Shown piece by piece: positions 53,127 through 63,591 of a stretch of DNA of 64,000 bases; positions within the stretch are counted from its first letter, which is position 1, and the number at the start of each line of letters is the position of its first letter. The position numbers and the translations under genes are program-made. The stretch spans positions 1 through 64,000 of the forward strand of contig NZ_FULE01000006.1 of assembly GCF_900163965.1 (NCBI RefSeq), in the 5' to 3' direction. Under the pieces are notes generated by a model. The model was not told the origin of the DNA, did not search any database, and saw only the letters and a list, made by a program, of their open reading frames with translations. This DNA comes from Vibrio ruber DSM 16370. GTDB taxonomy: Bacteria; Pseudomonadota; Gammaproteobacteria; Enterobacterales; Vibrionaceae.

Positions 53127-54088
53127 GCAAACCAATTCAAATGGAAAAAGGCGTCAAATACCGTGACGCTGACAAAATGGCGCTGATTCCGGTCAAAAAT
53201 ATGCCGACCGAACAGAAAGAGCAACTGCGTAAACCCGAGTGGATGAAGATTAAGCTGCCGGCAGATAGCCAGCGCATTCAGGATATAAAATCCGCCATGC
53301 GTAAGAATAATCTGCACTCGGTCTGTGAAGAAGCATCCTGCCCGAATCTGGCAGAATGTTTTAATCATGGCACCGCGACTTTCATGATTCTGGGAGCCAT
53401 CTGTACCCGTCGCTGCCCGTTCTGTGATGTTGCTCATGGGCGTCCTTTAACACCGGATGCGCAAGAACCCCACAAACTTGCCCAGACTATCCGGGACATG
53501 AAGCTCAGATATGTGGTCATCACATCAGTTGACCGGGATGATTTACGTGATGGCGGCGCTCAACATTTTGTGGACTGTAACCGGGAGATCCGGGCACTCA
53601 ACCCTGATATTCGTATCGAAACGCTGGTGCCTGATTTTAGAGGCCGGATGGATACAGCTCTGGATATCCTGAAAGATAACCCGCCAGATGTGTTTAATCA
53701 CAATCTGGAAACCGCCCCTCGTCTGTACCGAAAAGTCAGACCCGGAGCAAACTACAAATGGTCGCTTGAATTGCTCCAAAAATTCAAGCAGCAACACCCG
53801 GATATCCCAACCAAATCAGGCCTGATGATGGGACTGGGTGAAACCAAAGAAGAGATTGTCGAAGTGCTTAAAGATCTACGAGCACATGGTGTCACCATGC
53901 TGACTTTGGGCCAATATCTGGCACCGAGTCGTCATCACCTGCCCGTTGAACGGTATGTGCCACCGGAAGAATTTGATGAACTGAAAGATATTGCGCTTGA
54001 GCTAGGCTTCACCCATGCCGCATGTGGGCCGTTTGTTCGTTCATCCTATCATGCCGATCTGCAGGCTAAAGGCGTTGAAGTAAAATAA
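53123..54088 (+). CDS. lipA: Lipoyl synthase
   Basis: Radical-SAM enzyme inserting two sulfurs into octanoyl lipoyl domains. 321 residues from the ATG at 53123 ([20 protein letters not shown]). The auxiliary cluster cysteines lie in [15 protein letters not shown]; the radical-SAM motif is [15 protein letters not shown]; the C-terminal serine motif RSSYHA is present. Translation is coupled to lipB. Confidence 0.98.
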   Translation: MSKPIQMEKGVKYRDADKMALIPVKNMPTEQKEQLRKPEWMKIKLPADSQRIQDIKSAMRKNNLHSVCEEASCPNLAECFNHGTATFMILGAICTRRCPFCDVAHGRPLTPDAQEPHKLAQTIRDMKLRYVVITSVDRDDLRDGGAQHFVDCNREIRALNPDIRIETLVPDFRGRMDTALDILKDNPPDVFNHNLETAPRLYRKVRPGANYKWSLELLQKFKQQHPDIPTKSGLMMGLGETKEEIVEVLKDLRAHGVTMLTLGQYLAPSRHHLPVERYVPPEEFDELKDIALELGFTHAACGPFVRSSYHADLQAKGVEVK

Positions 54089-54096
54089 CCCGGATT

Positions 54097-54115
54097 GCCG
54101 GTGCATTGCACCGGC
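54097..54115 (+). terminator. Hairpin after lipA
   Basis: GCCGGTG-cattg-CACCGGC, GC-rich, nine bases after the stop; no T-run. Confidence 0.6.
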
Positions 54116-54226
54116 CTGATTCAGCTCTGCGGCACTATCTCTCATATCAATGCTTTGGCTCCCCTCTCCCGATAGCAAATGTGAAACAATTGCCATAATT
54201 TGAGTTGTAATATTGAATCTATGATG

Positions 54227-54251
54227 GTTGTTCTATAGGCTAGAGAACAAC
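54227..54251. promoter_or_regulatory. 25-bp near-perfect palindrome upstream of small lipoprotein
   Basis: Arms GTTGTTCTATAG and CTAGAGAACAAC around a central G, one mismatch. It ends 29 bases before the lipoprotein start, where a repressor or a transcript hairpin would act. Confidence 0.65.
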
Positions 54252-54280
54252 TTGAACTCACTGTCGATGTAAGGATATAT

Positions 54281-54616
54281 ATGATGAAAACGGCCACTAT
54301 CTGGGGCATTATCGGACTCTCGGTCACACTCGCAGGCTGTGCTTCGAATACCAAAGAAGATAACTACCGTGAAGCATCTTTCGAACTTTGTAATACCGAC
54401 GTGAAAGTCTACTCACTGGATAATGCGGGACGCGTTCGTATCGTTTGTGCTGACGGCTCTAAATTTGCACTCAAATCAGAAGACACACTCGAAGTGATGC
54501 GTGGGATCAATATTGACTACTGTGACGGTGAAGGGTTAGGTAAGTTTACTGAGAGTGAAAGCTACTACCTATTCAAATGTAAGTCAGGTACCACACTAAG
54601 TATCTCTAAAGATTAA
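54281..54616 (+). CDS. Small secreted lipoprotein, function unknown
   Basis: 111 residues. AAGGA lies just upstream of two adjacent ATGs (54281, 54284). Signal peptide with lipobox LAGC at about residues 17-20; no Asp at +2, so outer-membrane sorting is expected. The mature part has three further cysteines (SFELCNTDVKVY, RIVCADGSKF, NIDYCDGEGLG) plus one in YLFKCKSGTTLSI; two disulfides are possible. No family recognised. It has its own terminator and a strong palindrome upstream, so it is a separate regulated unit. Confidence 0.8.
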   Translation: MMKTATIWGIIGLSVTLAGCASNTKEDNYREASFELCNTDVKVYSLDNAGRVRIVCADGSKFALKSEDTLEVMRGINIDYCDGEGLGKFTESESYYLFKCKSGTTLSISKD

Positions 54617-54716
54617 TCCCCGCGTTTGAGATGATGTGATATTTTCTGGCACTTTACTGTTTCACTAGCACTTTTGAATCTCTTGCTTGGTTGTGAATGC
54701 ACCTTATCTCAAAACA

Positions 54717-54747
54717 ACAAACCCGCTTAAAAGCGGGTTTATTTTTA
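54717..54747. terminator. Bidirectional terminator lipoprotein/glyA
   Basis: AAACCCGCTT-aa-AAGCGGGTTT with A- and T-rich flanks, between convergent genes. Confidence 0.88.
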
Positions 54748-54771
54748 TCATCGCAATGCAGATAAGATAGC

Positions 54772-56022
54772 TTATGCGTAGACAGGCAGACGCTTACAAA
54801 CTTCAAGAACTTTTGCTTTCGTCGCGTCAATCACGCTTGGGTCATTGATGTTATCCAGCACATCACACATCCAGTTAGCCAACTCTTTTGCATCTTCAGC
54901 AGTGAAACCACGTCGAGTAATCGCAGGCGTGCCGACACGAATCCCTGAAGTCACAAACGGACTACGCGGGTCATTTGGCACAGAGTTCTTATTCACGGTA
55001 ATATTCGCTGCACCGAGAGCTGCATCCGCTTCTTTACCTGTGATATCTTTGTCGATCAGATCAACCAAGAAAAGGTGGTTTTCGGTACTGTTAGAAACAA
55101 TTTGATATCCACGCGCCTGAAACTGAGCAACCATCGCTTTGGCATTTTGCACCACACGTTCCTGATAAGATTTAAATTCAGGCTCCATCGCTTCTTTGAA
55201 CGCTACCGCTTTTGCCGCAATCACATGCATCAGAGGACCACCCTGACCACCGGGGAATACCGCAGAGTTCAGTTTTTTGTACATCTCTTCACCCGCGTTT
55301 GACAAAATCAAACCGCCACGAGGGCCAGCCAATGTTTTGTGCGTTGTTGTTGTCACGACATGCGCATGAGGAACAGGTGTCGGATAAACACCGGCAGCAA
55401 TCAAACCGGCTACATGTGCCATATCGACAAACAGGTAAGCACCGACTTTATCAGCGATTTCACGCATCCGCGCCCAATCCACAACCTGAGAATAAGCAGA
55501 GAATCCACCGATAATCATTTTCGGTTTATGTTCGACAGCCAGAGATTCCATTTCGTCGTAGTTAATCTGGCCACTTTCATCAATCCCATAAGGAATCACA
55601 TGATAGTGTTTACCAGAGAAATTGACCGGAGAACCGTGAGTTAAGTGACCACCATGAGCCAGACTCATCCCTAAAACGGTATCACCGGGATTCAACAATG
55701 CCATGTATACCGCACTGTTCGCCTGAGAACCTGAGTGAGGCTGAACGTTTGCGTATTCACAGTTAAACAGTTTACATGCGCGTTCAATCGCTAATGTTTC
55801 AACTTTATCGACATACTCGCAACCACCATAATAGCGCTTACCGGGATAGCCTTCAGCATACTTATTGGTCAGCTGAGAACCTTGAGCTTCCATGACGCGT
55901 GGGCTGGTGTAGTTTTCTGAAGCAATAAGTTCAATGTGTTCTTCCTGACGAAGAGTTTCTTCTTGAATGGCTGCGAAAAGATCCGCATCATAATCAGCGA
56001 TATTCATATCACGCTTAAGCAT
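54772..56022 (-). CDS. glyA: Serine hydroxymethyltransferase
   Basis: PLP enzyme converting serine and tetrahydrofolate to glycine and methylene-THF. Start at 56022 ([20 protein letters not shown]), with CAGGAG upstream, gives 416 residues, the normal bacterial length; a longer in-frame opening to 56097 is rejected. PLP lysine in [11 protein letters not shown] near 229; [12 protein letters not shown] and [15 protein letters not shown] are canonical. Monocistronic with a shared terminator. Confidence 0.98.
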   Translation of the reverse strand: MLKRDMNIADYDADLFAAIQEETLRQEEHIELIASENYTSPRVMEAQGSQLTNKYAEGYPGKRYYGGCEYVDKVETLAIERACKLFNCEYANVQPHSGSQANSAVYMALLNPGDTVLGMSLAHGGHLTHGSPVNFSGKHYHVIPYGIDESGQINYDEMESLAVEHKPKMIIGGFSAYSQVVDWARMREIADKVGAYLFVDMAHVAGLIAAGVYPTPVPHAHVVTTTTHKTLAGPRGGLILSNAGEEMYKKLNSAVFPGGQGGPLMHVIAAKAVAFKEAMEPEFKSYQERVVQNAKAMVAQFQARGYQIVSNSTENHLFLVDLIDKDITGKEADAALGAANITVNKNSVPNDPRSPFVTSGIRVGTPAITRRGFTAEDAKELANWMCDVLDNINDPSVIDATKAKVLEVCKRLPVYA

Positions 56023-56342
56023 CTGTATCTCCTGACTCAGATTGACTGGAAAGTTTAATAAAACTACATTTTGACTTAACGCAAACGTTTTCGTCACTTA
56101 ATTTGGCGCGTATTCTACCTAAATTGACTTATGTCATAAAGCCCAAATATACAAAATATCATGCAGTTTTTTCATGATACCGAAAAGTCACACCACGATA
56201 GCAATCACAAGTGTCAACTTTCAGGTTTACATGATGTAAATTACTTAAGACATAGGTTTACCTGAATTTGCTGCTTCTAGCTACCGGAAACGTCACCTTT
56301 TCTTTAGTATCTCCGCAAATTATCCCAATACTTTAATGATCG

Positions 56343-56954
56343 ATGGAAAAGCACACTTTTCAGGAAGACCTCATAGCCATGATTACCGGAACTTTTTTGG
56401 TTGCTCAGGGAATTATGTTTCTGCAAGCAGCACATGCCATTACCGGTGGGACGGCAGGATTAGCATTATTACTCAATCAGTTCACCCCCTATTCTTTTGG
56501 CGTGTTATACCTGCTATGTAATGCCCCTTTTTATTGGCTCGCCTGGAAACGGTTTGGTCGCTGGTTCGCGCTGAACAGTTTGATTTCCGGATTACTGGTC
56601 TCCCTGTTTACCGATCTATTCTCACACTTCATTCAGTTAACACACGTCAATGAGACTTACGGTGCAATCACAGGAGGGCTCTTCATGGGGCTGGGAATGC
56701 TGATCCTTTTCCGTCATCGTTCAAGCTTAGGGGGATTCAATGTCTTCTGTCTGTTTATTCAGGATAAATGCGGGATTTCTGTCGGTAAAACACAACTATG
56801 TATTGATACCTCAATTGTCTGTGCATCATTATTTTATTTATCCCCGGAGATCATTGCTGTTTCAATCCTCAGCGCAGCCGTACTTAACATTGTTCTGGCG
56901 ATGAATCATAAACCATCCCGATATTCTGTTACTTATACGGTTCACCATAAATGA
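56343..56954 (+). CDS. YitT-family membrane protein
   Basis: 203 residues with five or six hydrophobic spans of the YitT (DUF161) type. Text: GTFLVAQGIMFLQAAHAITG, GGTAGLALLLNQ, GALFMGLG-like GGLFMGLGMLILFRH and SLGGFNVFCLFIQDK. The family lacks an established substrate. The ribosome site is weak. It is divergent from glyA and followed by tRNA-Tyr genes. Confidence 0.88.
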   Translation: MEKHTFQEDLIAMITGTFLVAQGIMFLQAAHAITGGTAGLALLLNQFTPYSFGVLYLLCNAPFYWLAWKRFGRWFALNSLISGLLVSLFTDLFSHFIQLTHVNETYGAITGGLFMGLGMLILFRHRSSLGGFNVFCLFIQDKCGISVGKTQLCIDTSIVCASLFYLSPEIIAVSILSAAVLNIVLAMNHKPSRYSVTYTVHHK

Positions 56955-57140
56955 CACAGCGCGGTGGATTTTGTCTTACATAACCGGATGTTGAACAAGA
57001 AATAGCACATTTGTCCAAAAAGACATCATTCAGTCATAAATTATTAGAAAAGGCTTTACAGGCTGCATAGGTTTGCTATGATGCGCCCCGCACCGAAGAG
57101 ATGAATCGGGAATATTTCTTCACAATAAAGTGCACACCCT

Positions 57141-57225
<85 letters not shown>

Positions 57226-57297
57226 TATTCAACATGGTTGAATTATTTGATTCCATGCAATGGTCTGATTAAATAATTCAACCATGAACAAAACTCT

Positions 57298-57382
<85 letters not shown>

Positions 57383-57390
57383 TATAGAAA

Positions 57391-57416
57391 AGCCAGCATC
57401 TTGCTGGCTTTTTTTT
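57391..57416 (+). terminator. tRNA-Tyr operon terminator
   Basis: AGCCAGCA-tct-TGCTGGCT followed by eight T. Confidence 0.93.
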
Positions 57417-57500
57417 CTATCGTCACCCAAATCACGGCTCTGTATCTGACCGCTTACAATGGTAATGCCCGGGCAACATACCGCTCAATTGTGATGACCT

Positions 57501-57541
57501 AAAGCAAAGGGCTCAGACTGATAAATCCCCTTTGCTTTTTT
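57501..57541 (+). terminator. Second plus-strand terminator without a gene
   Basis: AAAGCAAAGGG and CCCTTTGCTTT followed by a T-run. It is 85 bases beyond the tRNA terminator with no coding gene between, so it may end a small RNA or catch read-through. Confidence 0.7.
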
Positions 57542-57639
57542 GTTCCGTTAACTTATTACATCAATGCAATATTGCTTTCGATCTATAGCAACTTTCCTAT
57601 CTATGGCAGCTTTCTGTCTATAGAACATGGAAGCAGCCA

Positions 57640-58188
57640 TCATGCCAAATAGGCCGGAACATCTTTGATGCTATCCAGCACAACATCGGCCAGTGATTCA
57701 CCCTCGTCGGTCACCGGTTTACCGGTGCGAACCAGAATAGAAGTGCCAACCCCCGCAGCCTGAGCTGCAACCAAGTCAGAAGGTTTATCACCCACCATCA
57801 CCGAATTGGCCATATCGATGTTGAGAAAATCACGCGCAGAAATAAACATACCGGGCTGGGGTTTTCGACAGTCGCAGTCTTGCTTATATTTATCATGACC
57901 ATGCTCAGGGTGATGCGGACAATAATAAATCCCGTCCAGCTCGACGCCGCGATCAATGAAATTCCAGTCCATCCACTGAGTCAGGCTCAAAAAGCGATCT
58001 TCTGTAAACAGACCGCGCGCAATGCCAGCTTGATTGGTCACCACCACTAAAAGATATCCCATATCTTTCAGACGTTTTGTTGCCTCAAAAACCCCATCAA
58101 TGAAGTGAAAATCATGCTCATCATGAACATAACCACTATCAATATTGATCACACCATCGCGATCCAGAAACACTGCTGGTTTAGCCAA
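57640..58188 (-). CDS. gmhB: D-glycero-beta-D-manno-heptose-1,7-bisphosphate phosphatase
   Basis: HAD-family phosphatase of LPS heptose synthesis. 182 residues. HAD motif [18 protein letters not shown] at 6-22, motif [14 protein letters not shown], zinc loop [18 protein letters not shown] (three Cys and His typical of GmhB), motif III-IV RKPQPGM and MVGDKPSDL. Divergent from metN. No clear terminator seen. Confidence 0.96.
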   Translation of the reverse strand: MAKPAVFLDRDGVINIDSGYVHDEHDFHFIDGVFEATKRLKDMGYLLVVVTNQAGIARGLFTEDRFLSLTQWMDWNFIDRGVELDGIYYCPHHPEHGHDKYKQDCDCRKPQPGMFISARDFLNIDMANSVMVGDKPSDLVAAQAAGVGTSILVRTGKPVTDEGESLADVVLDSIKDVPAYLA

Positions 58189-58326
58189 AGCTTTACCCCA
58201 TCCGACTGATTAATGTCGGCTATTATACTCAAACTCACTGTCGGAGATACACCCAAATCCCTTTTGTATCCTGTTTCAGCTTTTTTGATTGCCTTTTACC
58301 GGACAAATGGCGACAATAGCACTTTT

Positions 58327-58342
58327 AGACGTCTAGACGTCG
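58327..58342. promoter_or_regulatory. MetJ operator (two met boxes) of metNIQ
   Basis: AGACGTCT followed directly by AGACGTCG: two tandem copies of the met-box consensus. MetJ with S-adenosylmethionine binds such arrays and represses methionine genes. It lies 170 bases upstream of metN, in the gmhB-metN divergent region. Confidence 0.88.
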
Positions 58343-58511
58343 AAAGTGATTGACTTCATTATCATGAAGCCATAGCATCCACTACAAAATCGCAGGTGTT
58401 GTGCTGATTGAATGCAATTTCGTCTGCCAACACACCATACCTCAGCATACCATTCGTCATCTGAGGTGATATTTAATGAATGAGCTAAGTAAGTCCTAGT
58501 CAGGTTTTCTA

Positions 58512-59546
58512 ATGATTGAAATAAATCACGTCAATAAAATGTTTGGTCAGGGTGATAATCAAATACTCGCCCTGAAAGACATTAATCTCCATATCCGGCA
58601 AGGGACTATCTTTGGAGTGATCGGCTCTTCCGGTGCCGGGAAGAGCACGCTGATACGTTGTGTCAACATGCTGGAGTCCCCCACCAGTGGCGAAGTGATT
58701 GTTGACGGTGTTGATCTGACCAAATTGAGCGCTGCTCAACTATGTCAGGCCAGACGCAATATCGGCATGATATTCCAGCATTTTAATCTGTTATCATCCC
58801 GAACCGTGTTTGACAATATTGCTTTACCGCTGGAACTTGCCGGTAAGAGTCAACAGCATATTGTTCAGAAAGTGAATGAATTGCTGACACTTGTCGGCCT
58901 TGCCGACAAAAAACAGACCTATCCGTCTAACCTCAGTGGCGGGCAAAAACAGCGTGTCGCTATCGCACGAGCGCTGGCAAGCGATCCTAAAGTATTACTC
59001 TGTGATGAAGCAACGAGTGCTCTGGATCCGGCAACAACGCAATCCATTTTAAAGCTGCTTAAAAAGATCAACCGTCAGTTGGATATTACGATTTTGCTGA
59101 TTACCCATGAGATGGATGTCGTCAAAAGTATCTGTCATGAAGTTGCTATCATCGGTGACGGTGAATTGGTCGAAAAAGGCAGTATCAGCGATATTTTTGC
59201 CCACCCGAAAACCGAGCTTGCTCATCAGTTTATCCGTTCGACGCTGGATTTATCGATTCCGGAAGATTATGAAAACCGTCTGCATCCTGAGCGTGTTCCG
59301 CAGAGTTATCCTCTTGTCCGGATGGAGTTTACCGGAGCAACAGTAGATGCGCCCTTGGTCTCCCATATCTCACGAGATTTTAATATCGATGTGAATATTC
59401 TCAGTTCTGATCTCGATTATGCCGGCGGCGTTAAATTTGGCATGTTAGTCGCAGAGCTTATCGGAGAAGATATCAACGATCAGGCAGCGATCGAATATCT
59501 CCGTTCACAGCATGTAAAAGTAGAGGTTCTCGGGTATGTCAATTAA
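58512..59546 (+). CDS. metN: Methionine ABC transporter ATPase
   Basis: ATP-binding subunit of the D/L-methionine importer. 344 residues. Walker [16 protein letters not shown] at about 38-52, signature [15 protein letters not shown] near 140, Walker [15 protein letters not shown]-loop [10 protein letters not shown]-terminal NIL/ACT-like domain (about 265-344), which lets intracellular methionine inhibit transport. It overlaps metI by 11 bases. Confidence 0.98.
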   Translation: MIEINHVNKMFGQGDNQILALKDINLHIRQGTIFGVIGSSGAGKSTLIRCVNMLESPTSGEVIVDGVDLTKLSAAQLCQARRNIGMIFQHFNLLSSRTVFDNIALPLELAGKSQQHIVQKVNELLTLVGLADKKQTYPSNLSGGQKQRVAIARALASDPKVLLCDEATSALDPATTQSILKLLKKINRQLDITILLITHEMDVVKSICHEVAIIGDGELVEKGSISDIFAHPKTELAHQFIRSTLDLSIPEDYENRLHPERVPQSYPLVRMEFTGATVDAPLVSHISRDFNIDVNILSSDLDYAGGVKFGMLVAELIGEDINDQAAIEYLRSQHVKVEVLGYVN

Positions 59547-60213
59547 CCTAATCGTTGACTGGATCAGTCAAAACAACCACCTGATTCTGAATGCGACCTG
59601 GCAAACGGTTTATATGGTTGCCATTTCTGGTCTGGTTGGCTTTCTCGTCGGTATCCCGCTTGGTGTCATTCTGCATATCACCAAACCGGGCGGATTAATG
59701 GAAAACCGACGTTTTAACCGAATTTTAGGCGCAATCGTCAACATTGGTCGTTCAGTGCCGTTTTTGGTCTTGATGGTCGCCATTATCCCATTAACTAAAC
59801 TCCTGATCGGCACATTTATCGGTACAACAGCAGCTATCGTTCCTTTAACTATCGGCGCAATTCCATTTGTTGCCCGACTGATTGAAGGGGCGCTGCTAGA
59901 AGTTCCTGCCGGTCTGGTTGAAGCCGCACAAGCAATGGGCGCAAAACCGTTACAGATCATCATTAAAGTGCTGCTACCGGAAGCAATGCCAACGATTCTC
60001 AATTCAGTTACCATTACACTGGTGACACTGGTCAGTTACTCGGCAATGGCAGGAACCGTCGGTGGCGGCGGACTCGGTGATGTAGCGATTCGTTATGGTT
60101 TCTACCGCTATGATATTACCGTGATGGCAGTGACAGTCGTCATGCTCATTGTTCTGGTGCAGATTATTCAGTCAATTGGTGATGCCATCGTACGCCGGGT
60201 GGACCACAGATAG
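59536..60213 (+). CDS. metI: Methionine ABC transporter permease
   Basis: Inner-membrane channel subunit. 225 residues with five predicted spans. Coupling-helix EAA motif [21 protein letters not shown] near 145-165. Conserved [14 protein letters not shown] text ([17 protein letters not shown]). Starts inside the end of metN, so translation is coupled; metQ follows after 71 bases. Confidence 0.98.
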   Translation: MSINLIVDWISQNNHLILNATWQTVYMVAISGLVGFLVGIPLGVILHITKPGGLMENRRFNRILGAIVNIGRSVPFLVLMVAIIPLTKLLIGTFIGTTAAIVPLTIGAIPFVARLIEGALLEVPAGLVEAAQAMGAKPLQIIIKVLLPEAMPTILNSVTITLVTLVSYSAMAGTVGGGGLGDVAIRYGFYRYDITVMAVTVVMLIVLVQIIQSIGDAIVRRVDHR

Positions 60214-60284
60214 TTGACGACCGCTAAACAATAACAACATCGATGATTGTGATCATCACTCAGGATTAAGCCAAGGAGAAGTTT

Positions 60285-61094
60285 ATGAAATTAAGTCTAA
60301 AGGGTTTGCTAACAGTTGCGACGGCAGCTTCAGCGCTGGTACTGGCCGGTTGTGGTGATAAAACTGCCGATAATAACAAGATCAAAGTGGGTGTTATTGC
60401 CGGTGCAGAAGCACAGGTGGCCGAAGTTGCCAAAAAAGTGGCAAAAGAGAAATACAATCTTGATGTGGAACTGGTCACATTCACCGATTACGTTACGCCC
60501 AATGCAGCACTGGATGATGGTTCTGTTGACGCAAACGCATTCCAGCACAAACCTTATCTGGATCAGCAAATTGCAGATCGGGGCTACAAATTAAAGATTG
60601 CCGGCAATACGTTTGTTTATCCGATTGCCGGATATTCTAAAACCATCAAATCGGTTGATGAACTCAAAGATGGCGATCGCATTGCCGTGCCAAATGATCC
60701 AACCAACCTGGGTCGTTCACTGATCCTTCTGCAACAGCAAGGTCTGATTACTTTGCGTGATGGCGTCGGCCTCAAAGCTACGGTACAAGACATAGCAAGC
60801 AATCCGAAACAACTAGAAATTCTTGAATTGGATGCCGCCCAACTGCCTCGCTCACTGGATGATGTTGCCATTGCCATTATCAATACAACTTTTGCCAGCC
60901 AGTTGCACCTTTCTCCGGAAAAAGATGGTCTGTTTGTCGAAGACAAAGAATCACCATACGTGAATCTGATCGTCGCGCGTGAAAATAACGTCAATGACGA
61001 GAATGTGCAAAACTTTGTCAAAGCTTATCAGACTGATGAAGTTTATAATGCAGCGATGAAAATCTTCAATGACGGGGTTGTCAAAGGCTGGTAA
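60285..61094 (+). CDS. metQ: Methionine-binding lipoprotein
   Basis: Periplasmic substrate-binding subunit anchored by lipid. 269 residues. Lipobox VLAGC at about 18-22; NlpA-family text KVGVIAGAEAQVAEVA, DYVTPNAALDDGSVDANAFQ and NDPTNLGRSLILLQ. AAGGAGAAG precedes the start. Last gene of metNIQ. Confidence 0.98.
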   Translation: MKLSLKGLLTVATAASALVLAGCGDKTADNNKIKVGVIAGAEAQVAEVAKKVAKEKYNLDVELVTFTDYVTPNAALDDGSVDANAFQHKPYLDQQIADRGYKLKIAGNTFVYPIAGYSKTIKSVDELKDGDRIAVPNDPTNLGRSLILLQQQGLITLRDGVGLKATVQDIASNPKQLEILELDAAQLPRSLDDVAIAIINTTFASQLHLSPEKDGLFVEDKESPYVNLIVARENNVNDENVQNFVKAYQTDEVYNAAMKIFNDGVVKGW

Positions 61095-61155
61095 GTAATA
61101 TTTTACGGCCAAAGCAGTAACAACATTCGTCTCAAGACTCATTTGTCTTGACAAT

Positions 61156-61180
61156 AAAAAGGGCATTCAATGCCCTTTTT
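61156..61180. terminator. metQ terminator (bidirectional)
   Basis: AAAAAGGGCA-ttcaa-TGCCCTTTTT between metQ and the convergent DUF2310 gene. Confidence 0.93.
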
Positions 61181-61202
61181 TATTGCTCATTTTGATGAAC
61201 AC

Positions 61203-61979
61203 TTATTTCAGATAATCCCACGACAGGTTCGAAACAATCCGGCATGAATCACATTTGAAATGGAAAATATCGTGCAGAGGTTCGGCTAACCGCCATTCGC
61301 TGCCACATTTCGGACAACGACGATGCTGCTCATCTTCTAAGCTGGTTCCACCGACGCGGTACTGGTAATAGTAAGTAGGGATTTTCGTCAAATACTCAAT
61401 CCGTCCCCGCAAATCCCAGCCACGTCGAAACAAATCACTATCCGGCATCATCATCTCTTTTAAAGCTGAATGTTCAGCCTGACACCCACCGGCCATCTGT
61501 AATTCATCACAAGCCTGCCATTCTGTCTGCCACTTAATCACAGCTTTATGATCACCATTGAATGTCGCAGGAATCCGGTATAAAGGGATCGGAAGAAGCG
61601 TTTCACCATTGCGTAATGGTGAGCAAGTATGCACATACGTGGTATAAAGCACCTGCCATTGACGTGGCTCACCGGGATCGGTTTGCTCCGAGTGGATATC
61701 CCGCCCCAGAACGCGCACTTTCGGGGCGAGTAAACTGGCCTCAGCCAGTCTTGCGATACACCGGCGGACAAAATCGGAGTGATAATCCGGGTGCAGACTC
61801 TGTTTCTCCGCACAGACCGCCCGGACAAAAAACTCACCGTCCCCCATCACAACGGGAAATTCCCGCCCCAGAATCTGCCCGTTAAACCGCAGGGCTTCCA
61901 GTAAACCGGAAATCACACCTTCAACGGCAGCAACCGTGGTGTTATCGAAACATTCAAACTGGAGTTCAACAACGTACAT
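61203..61979 (-). CDS. DUF2310 zinc-ribbon protein
   Basis: 258 residues. A long N-terminal domain of unknown fold (ELQFECFDNTTVAAVEGVIS) ends in a zinc ribbon CPKCGSEW ... FKCDSC near 220-250. Annotated in databases as possibly nucleic-acid binding; no function is proven. It starts three bases after the syd stop, so the two form an operon. Three in-line Met residues (EMMMPDSDLFRRGWDLRGR) precede a family-conserved segment. Confidence 0.9.
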   Translation of the reverse strand: MYVVELQFECFDNTTVAAVEGVISGLLEALRFNGQILGREFPVVMGDGEFFVRAVCAEKQSLHPDYHSDFVRRCIARLAEASLLAPKVRVLGRDIHSEQTDPGEPRQWQVLYTTYVHTCSPLRNGETLLPIPLYRIPATFNGDHKAVIKWQTEWQACDELQMAGGCQAEHSALKEMMMPDSDLFRRGWDLRGRIEYLTKIPTYYYQYRVGGTSLEDEQHRRCPKCGSEWRLAEPLHDIFHFKCDSCRIVSNLSWDYLK

Positions 61980-61982
61980 CCG

Positions 61983-62531
61983 TTACACCATCGGTTCTAA
62001 TTGGTCTAAAAAAGCATCAAGTGTCGGTGCCAGTCTATCCCGTTTGGATGTACCGAGACGCTCCAGAATCACTTCACCACTGAGATTACAAATCGAAATT
62101 ACATCCAGTTCAGCATCCGTGGTCGCGATAAACACTGTCGGTTTGAGTTTCAAACGACGCTGGGTGACCAGATGGCCTAAAATATTCTCCTGCAACCGGT
62201 CAAAGTCGGCCTCACTCCAAACTTGCAGCAATGTCAATGACTCCCCTTGCCAACGCGCCCCCATATCGGCACAAAACTGCGTGCCGTAAAATGCCTTGAT
62301 ATCCTCATGTAAACTGAGCTCAATCGCTTGTTCAGCATTTGAAAAATCAGCGGAGTCATTCCGGCTGACAGGCTGCCAGTACACGCAATCACCGCGTATG
62401 GTGTCAATACAAGGCGAAGGCCAGTCTGCTAATTCGGTATTGATTGGCAAACAACCATGTTCCTGTTGATACGCCAATAAATAACGCTGACAAAACTGCG
62501 TCAGGGATGATGATGGAACCATTTCATTCAT
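61983..62531 (-). CDS. syd: SecY-interacting protein Syd
   Basis: Peripheral membrane protein that binds SecY and may test translocon integrity. 182 residues. Family text: [59 protein letters not shown] and [14 protein letters not shown]. Divergent from queF, the same arrangement as in E. coli. Translated together with the DUF2310 gene. Confidence 0.96.
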   Translation of the reverse strand: MNEMVPSSSLTQFCQRYLLAYQQEHGCLPINTELADWPSPCIDTIRGDCVYWQPVSRNDSADFSNAEQAIELSLHEDIKAFYGTQFCADMGARWQGESLTLLQVWSEADFDRLQENILGHLVTQRRLKLKPTVFIATTDAELDVISICNLSGEVILERLGTSKRDRLAPTLDAFLDQLEPMV

Positions 62532-62722
62532 GTTATTCTCCGAATTATTGCTGTGATACTGCGATTTGTTCAGCCGATACCCAAGAAAGCAATCGTGTTC
62601 TGCTGATAACCGGTTTGCTCCGCTAATTGACCGATCATTTCACGAAGACAGTCCGCGCCTGATGACATTGGCAGGTGGATTGCGTAAAATTCCCGGTATT
62701 CTAAACGAATTTAGTCCTGAGC

Positions 62723-63568
62723 ATGAGCAAATATTCCGATACCGAGGCCTTGGCTGACCTTAAATTAGGTCAGGAGACTGTCTATGCAAGCCATTATGAT
62801 CCTTCACTCCTGCAAGGTGTTCCCCGAAGCCTGAACCGGGATGATCTGCAATTATCAGAACCGCTGCCGTTTCAGGGATGTGACCTCTGGACACTTTACG
62901 AACTCTCATGGCTCAATAACAAAGGGTTACCACAAGTTGCCATCGGATACGTTTCAATCCCGGCCACCAGCCCGAATCTGATTGAATCCAAATCATTTAA
63001 ACTTTATCTGAACAGTTTTAATCAGACCAAATTTGACGACTGGCAAACCGTTCATAGCAGACTCTGTACTGACTTATCTCACTGTGCCGGTGAAGCAGTT
63101 ACCGTGAACCTGAGACATGTCAATGATTTTACCCATCAGCACATCATCACAATGGAAGGTGAATGCATTGACGAGCAGGATATTGAAATCGACCAGTATG
63201 CATTCAACCCAGCCTATCTGGAACAAGCAACCGGAGAGACTTTTGTTGAAGAAACGCTGCACAGCCATCTGTTAAAATCCAATTGTCTCATCACCAATCA
63301 ACCGGACTGGGGCAGTGTTGAAATTCGCTATCGAGGCCAACAAATCAATCGTGAAGCACTCCTCCGTTACCTAATCTCTTTCCGCGAACACAATGAGTTT
63401 CATGAGCAATGCGTGGAACGGATTTTCACCGATCTGATGAAATATTGTGAACCACAGTCATTAACCGTTTATGCACGGTATACCCGCAGAGGCGGTCTGG
63501 ATATTAATCCTTATCGTTCGACGGAAGATCATCAGCCGGCCAGCGTTTTACGTATGGCTCGTCAGTAA
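62723..63568 (+). CDS. queF: NADPH-dependent 7-cyano-7-deazaguanine reductase
   Basis: Reduces preQ0 to preQ1 in queuosine synthesis. 281 residues, the long bimodular proteobacterial form. The active Cys lies in [18 protein letters not shown] near 187-204; the NADPH/E-motif [17 protein letters not shown] follows. N-terminal half has [18 protein letters not shown]. No preQ1 riboswitch was found in the 191-base leader. Confidence 0.97.
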   Translation: MSKYSDTEALADLKLGQETVYASHYDPSLLQGVPRSLNRDDLQLSEPLPFQGCDLWTLYELSWLNNKGLPQVAIGYVSIPATSPNLIESKSFKLYLNSFNQTKFDDWQTVHSRLCTDLSHCAGEAVTVNLRHVNDFTHQHIITMEGECIDEQDIEIDQYAFNPAYLEQATGETFVEETLHSHLLKSNCLITNQPDWGSVEIRYRGQQINREALLRYLISFREHNEFHEQCVERIFTDLMKYCEPQSLTVYARYTRRGGLDINPYRSTEDHQPASVLRMARQ

Positions 63569-63591
63569 ACCGGCTGGGAGTCATCATTCAA

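Noticed and set aside
56023..56097. Longer N-terminus for glyA
   Set aside because: The extra 25 residues are not in homologues and the ATG at 56022 has the ribosome site.
56023..56342. Glycine riboswitch upstream of glyA
   Set aside because: No tandem glycine aptamer pattern was recognised; only a short ATCATG...CATGAT repeat is present.
58189..58511. SAM riboswitch upstream of metN
   Set aside because: No aptamer-like structure was recognised, while met boxes explain control.
62532..62722. preQ1 riboswitch upstream of queF
   Set aside because: No compact pseudoknot-type hairpin with a C-rich loop near the start was seen.
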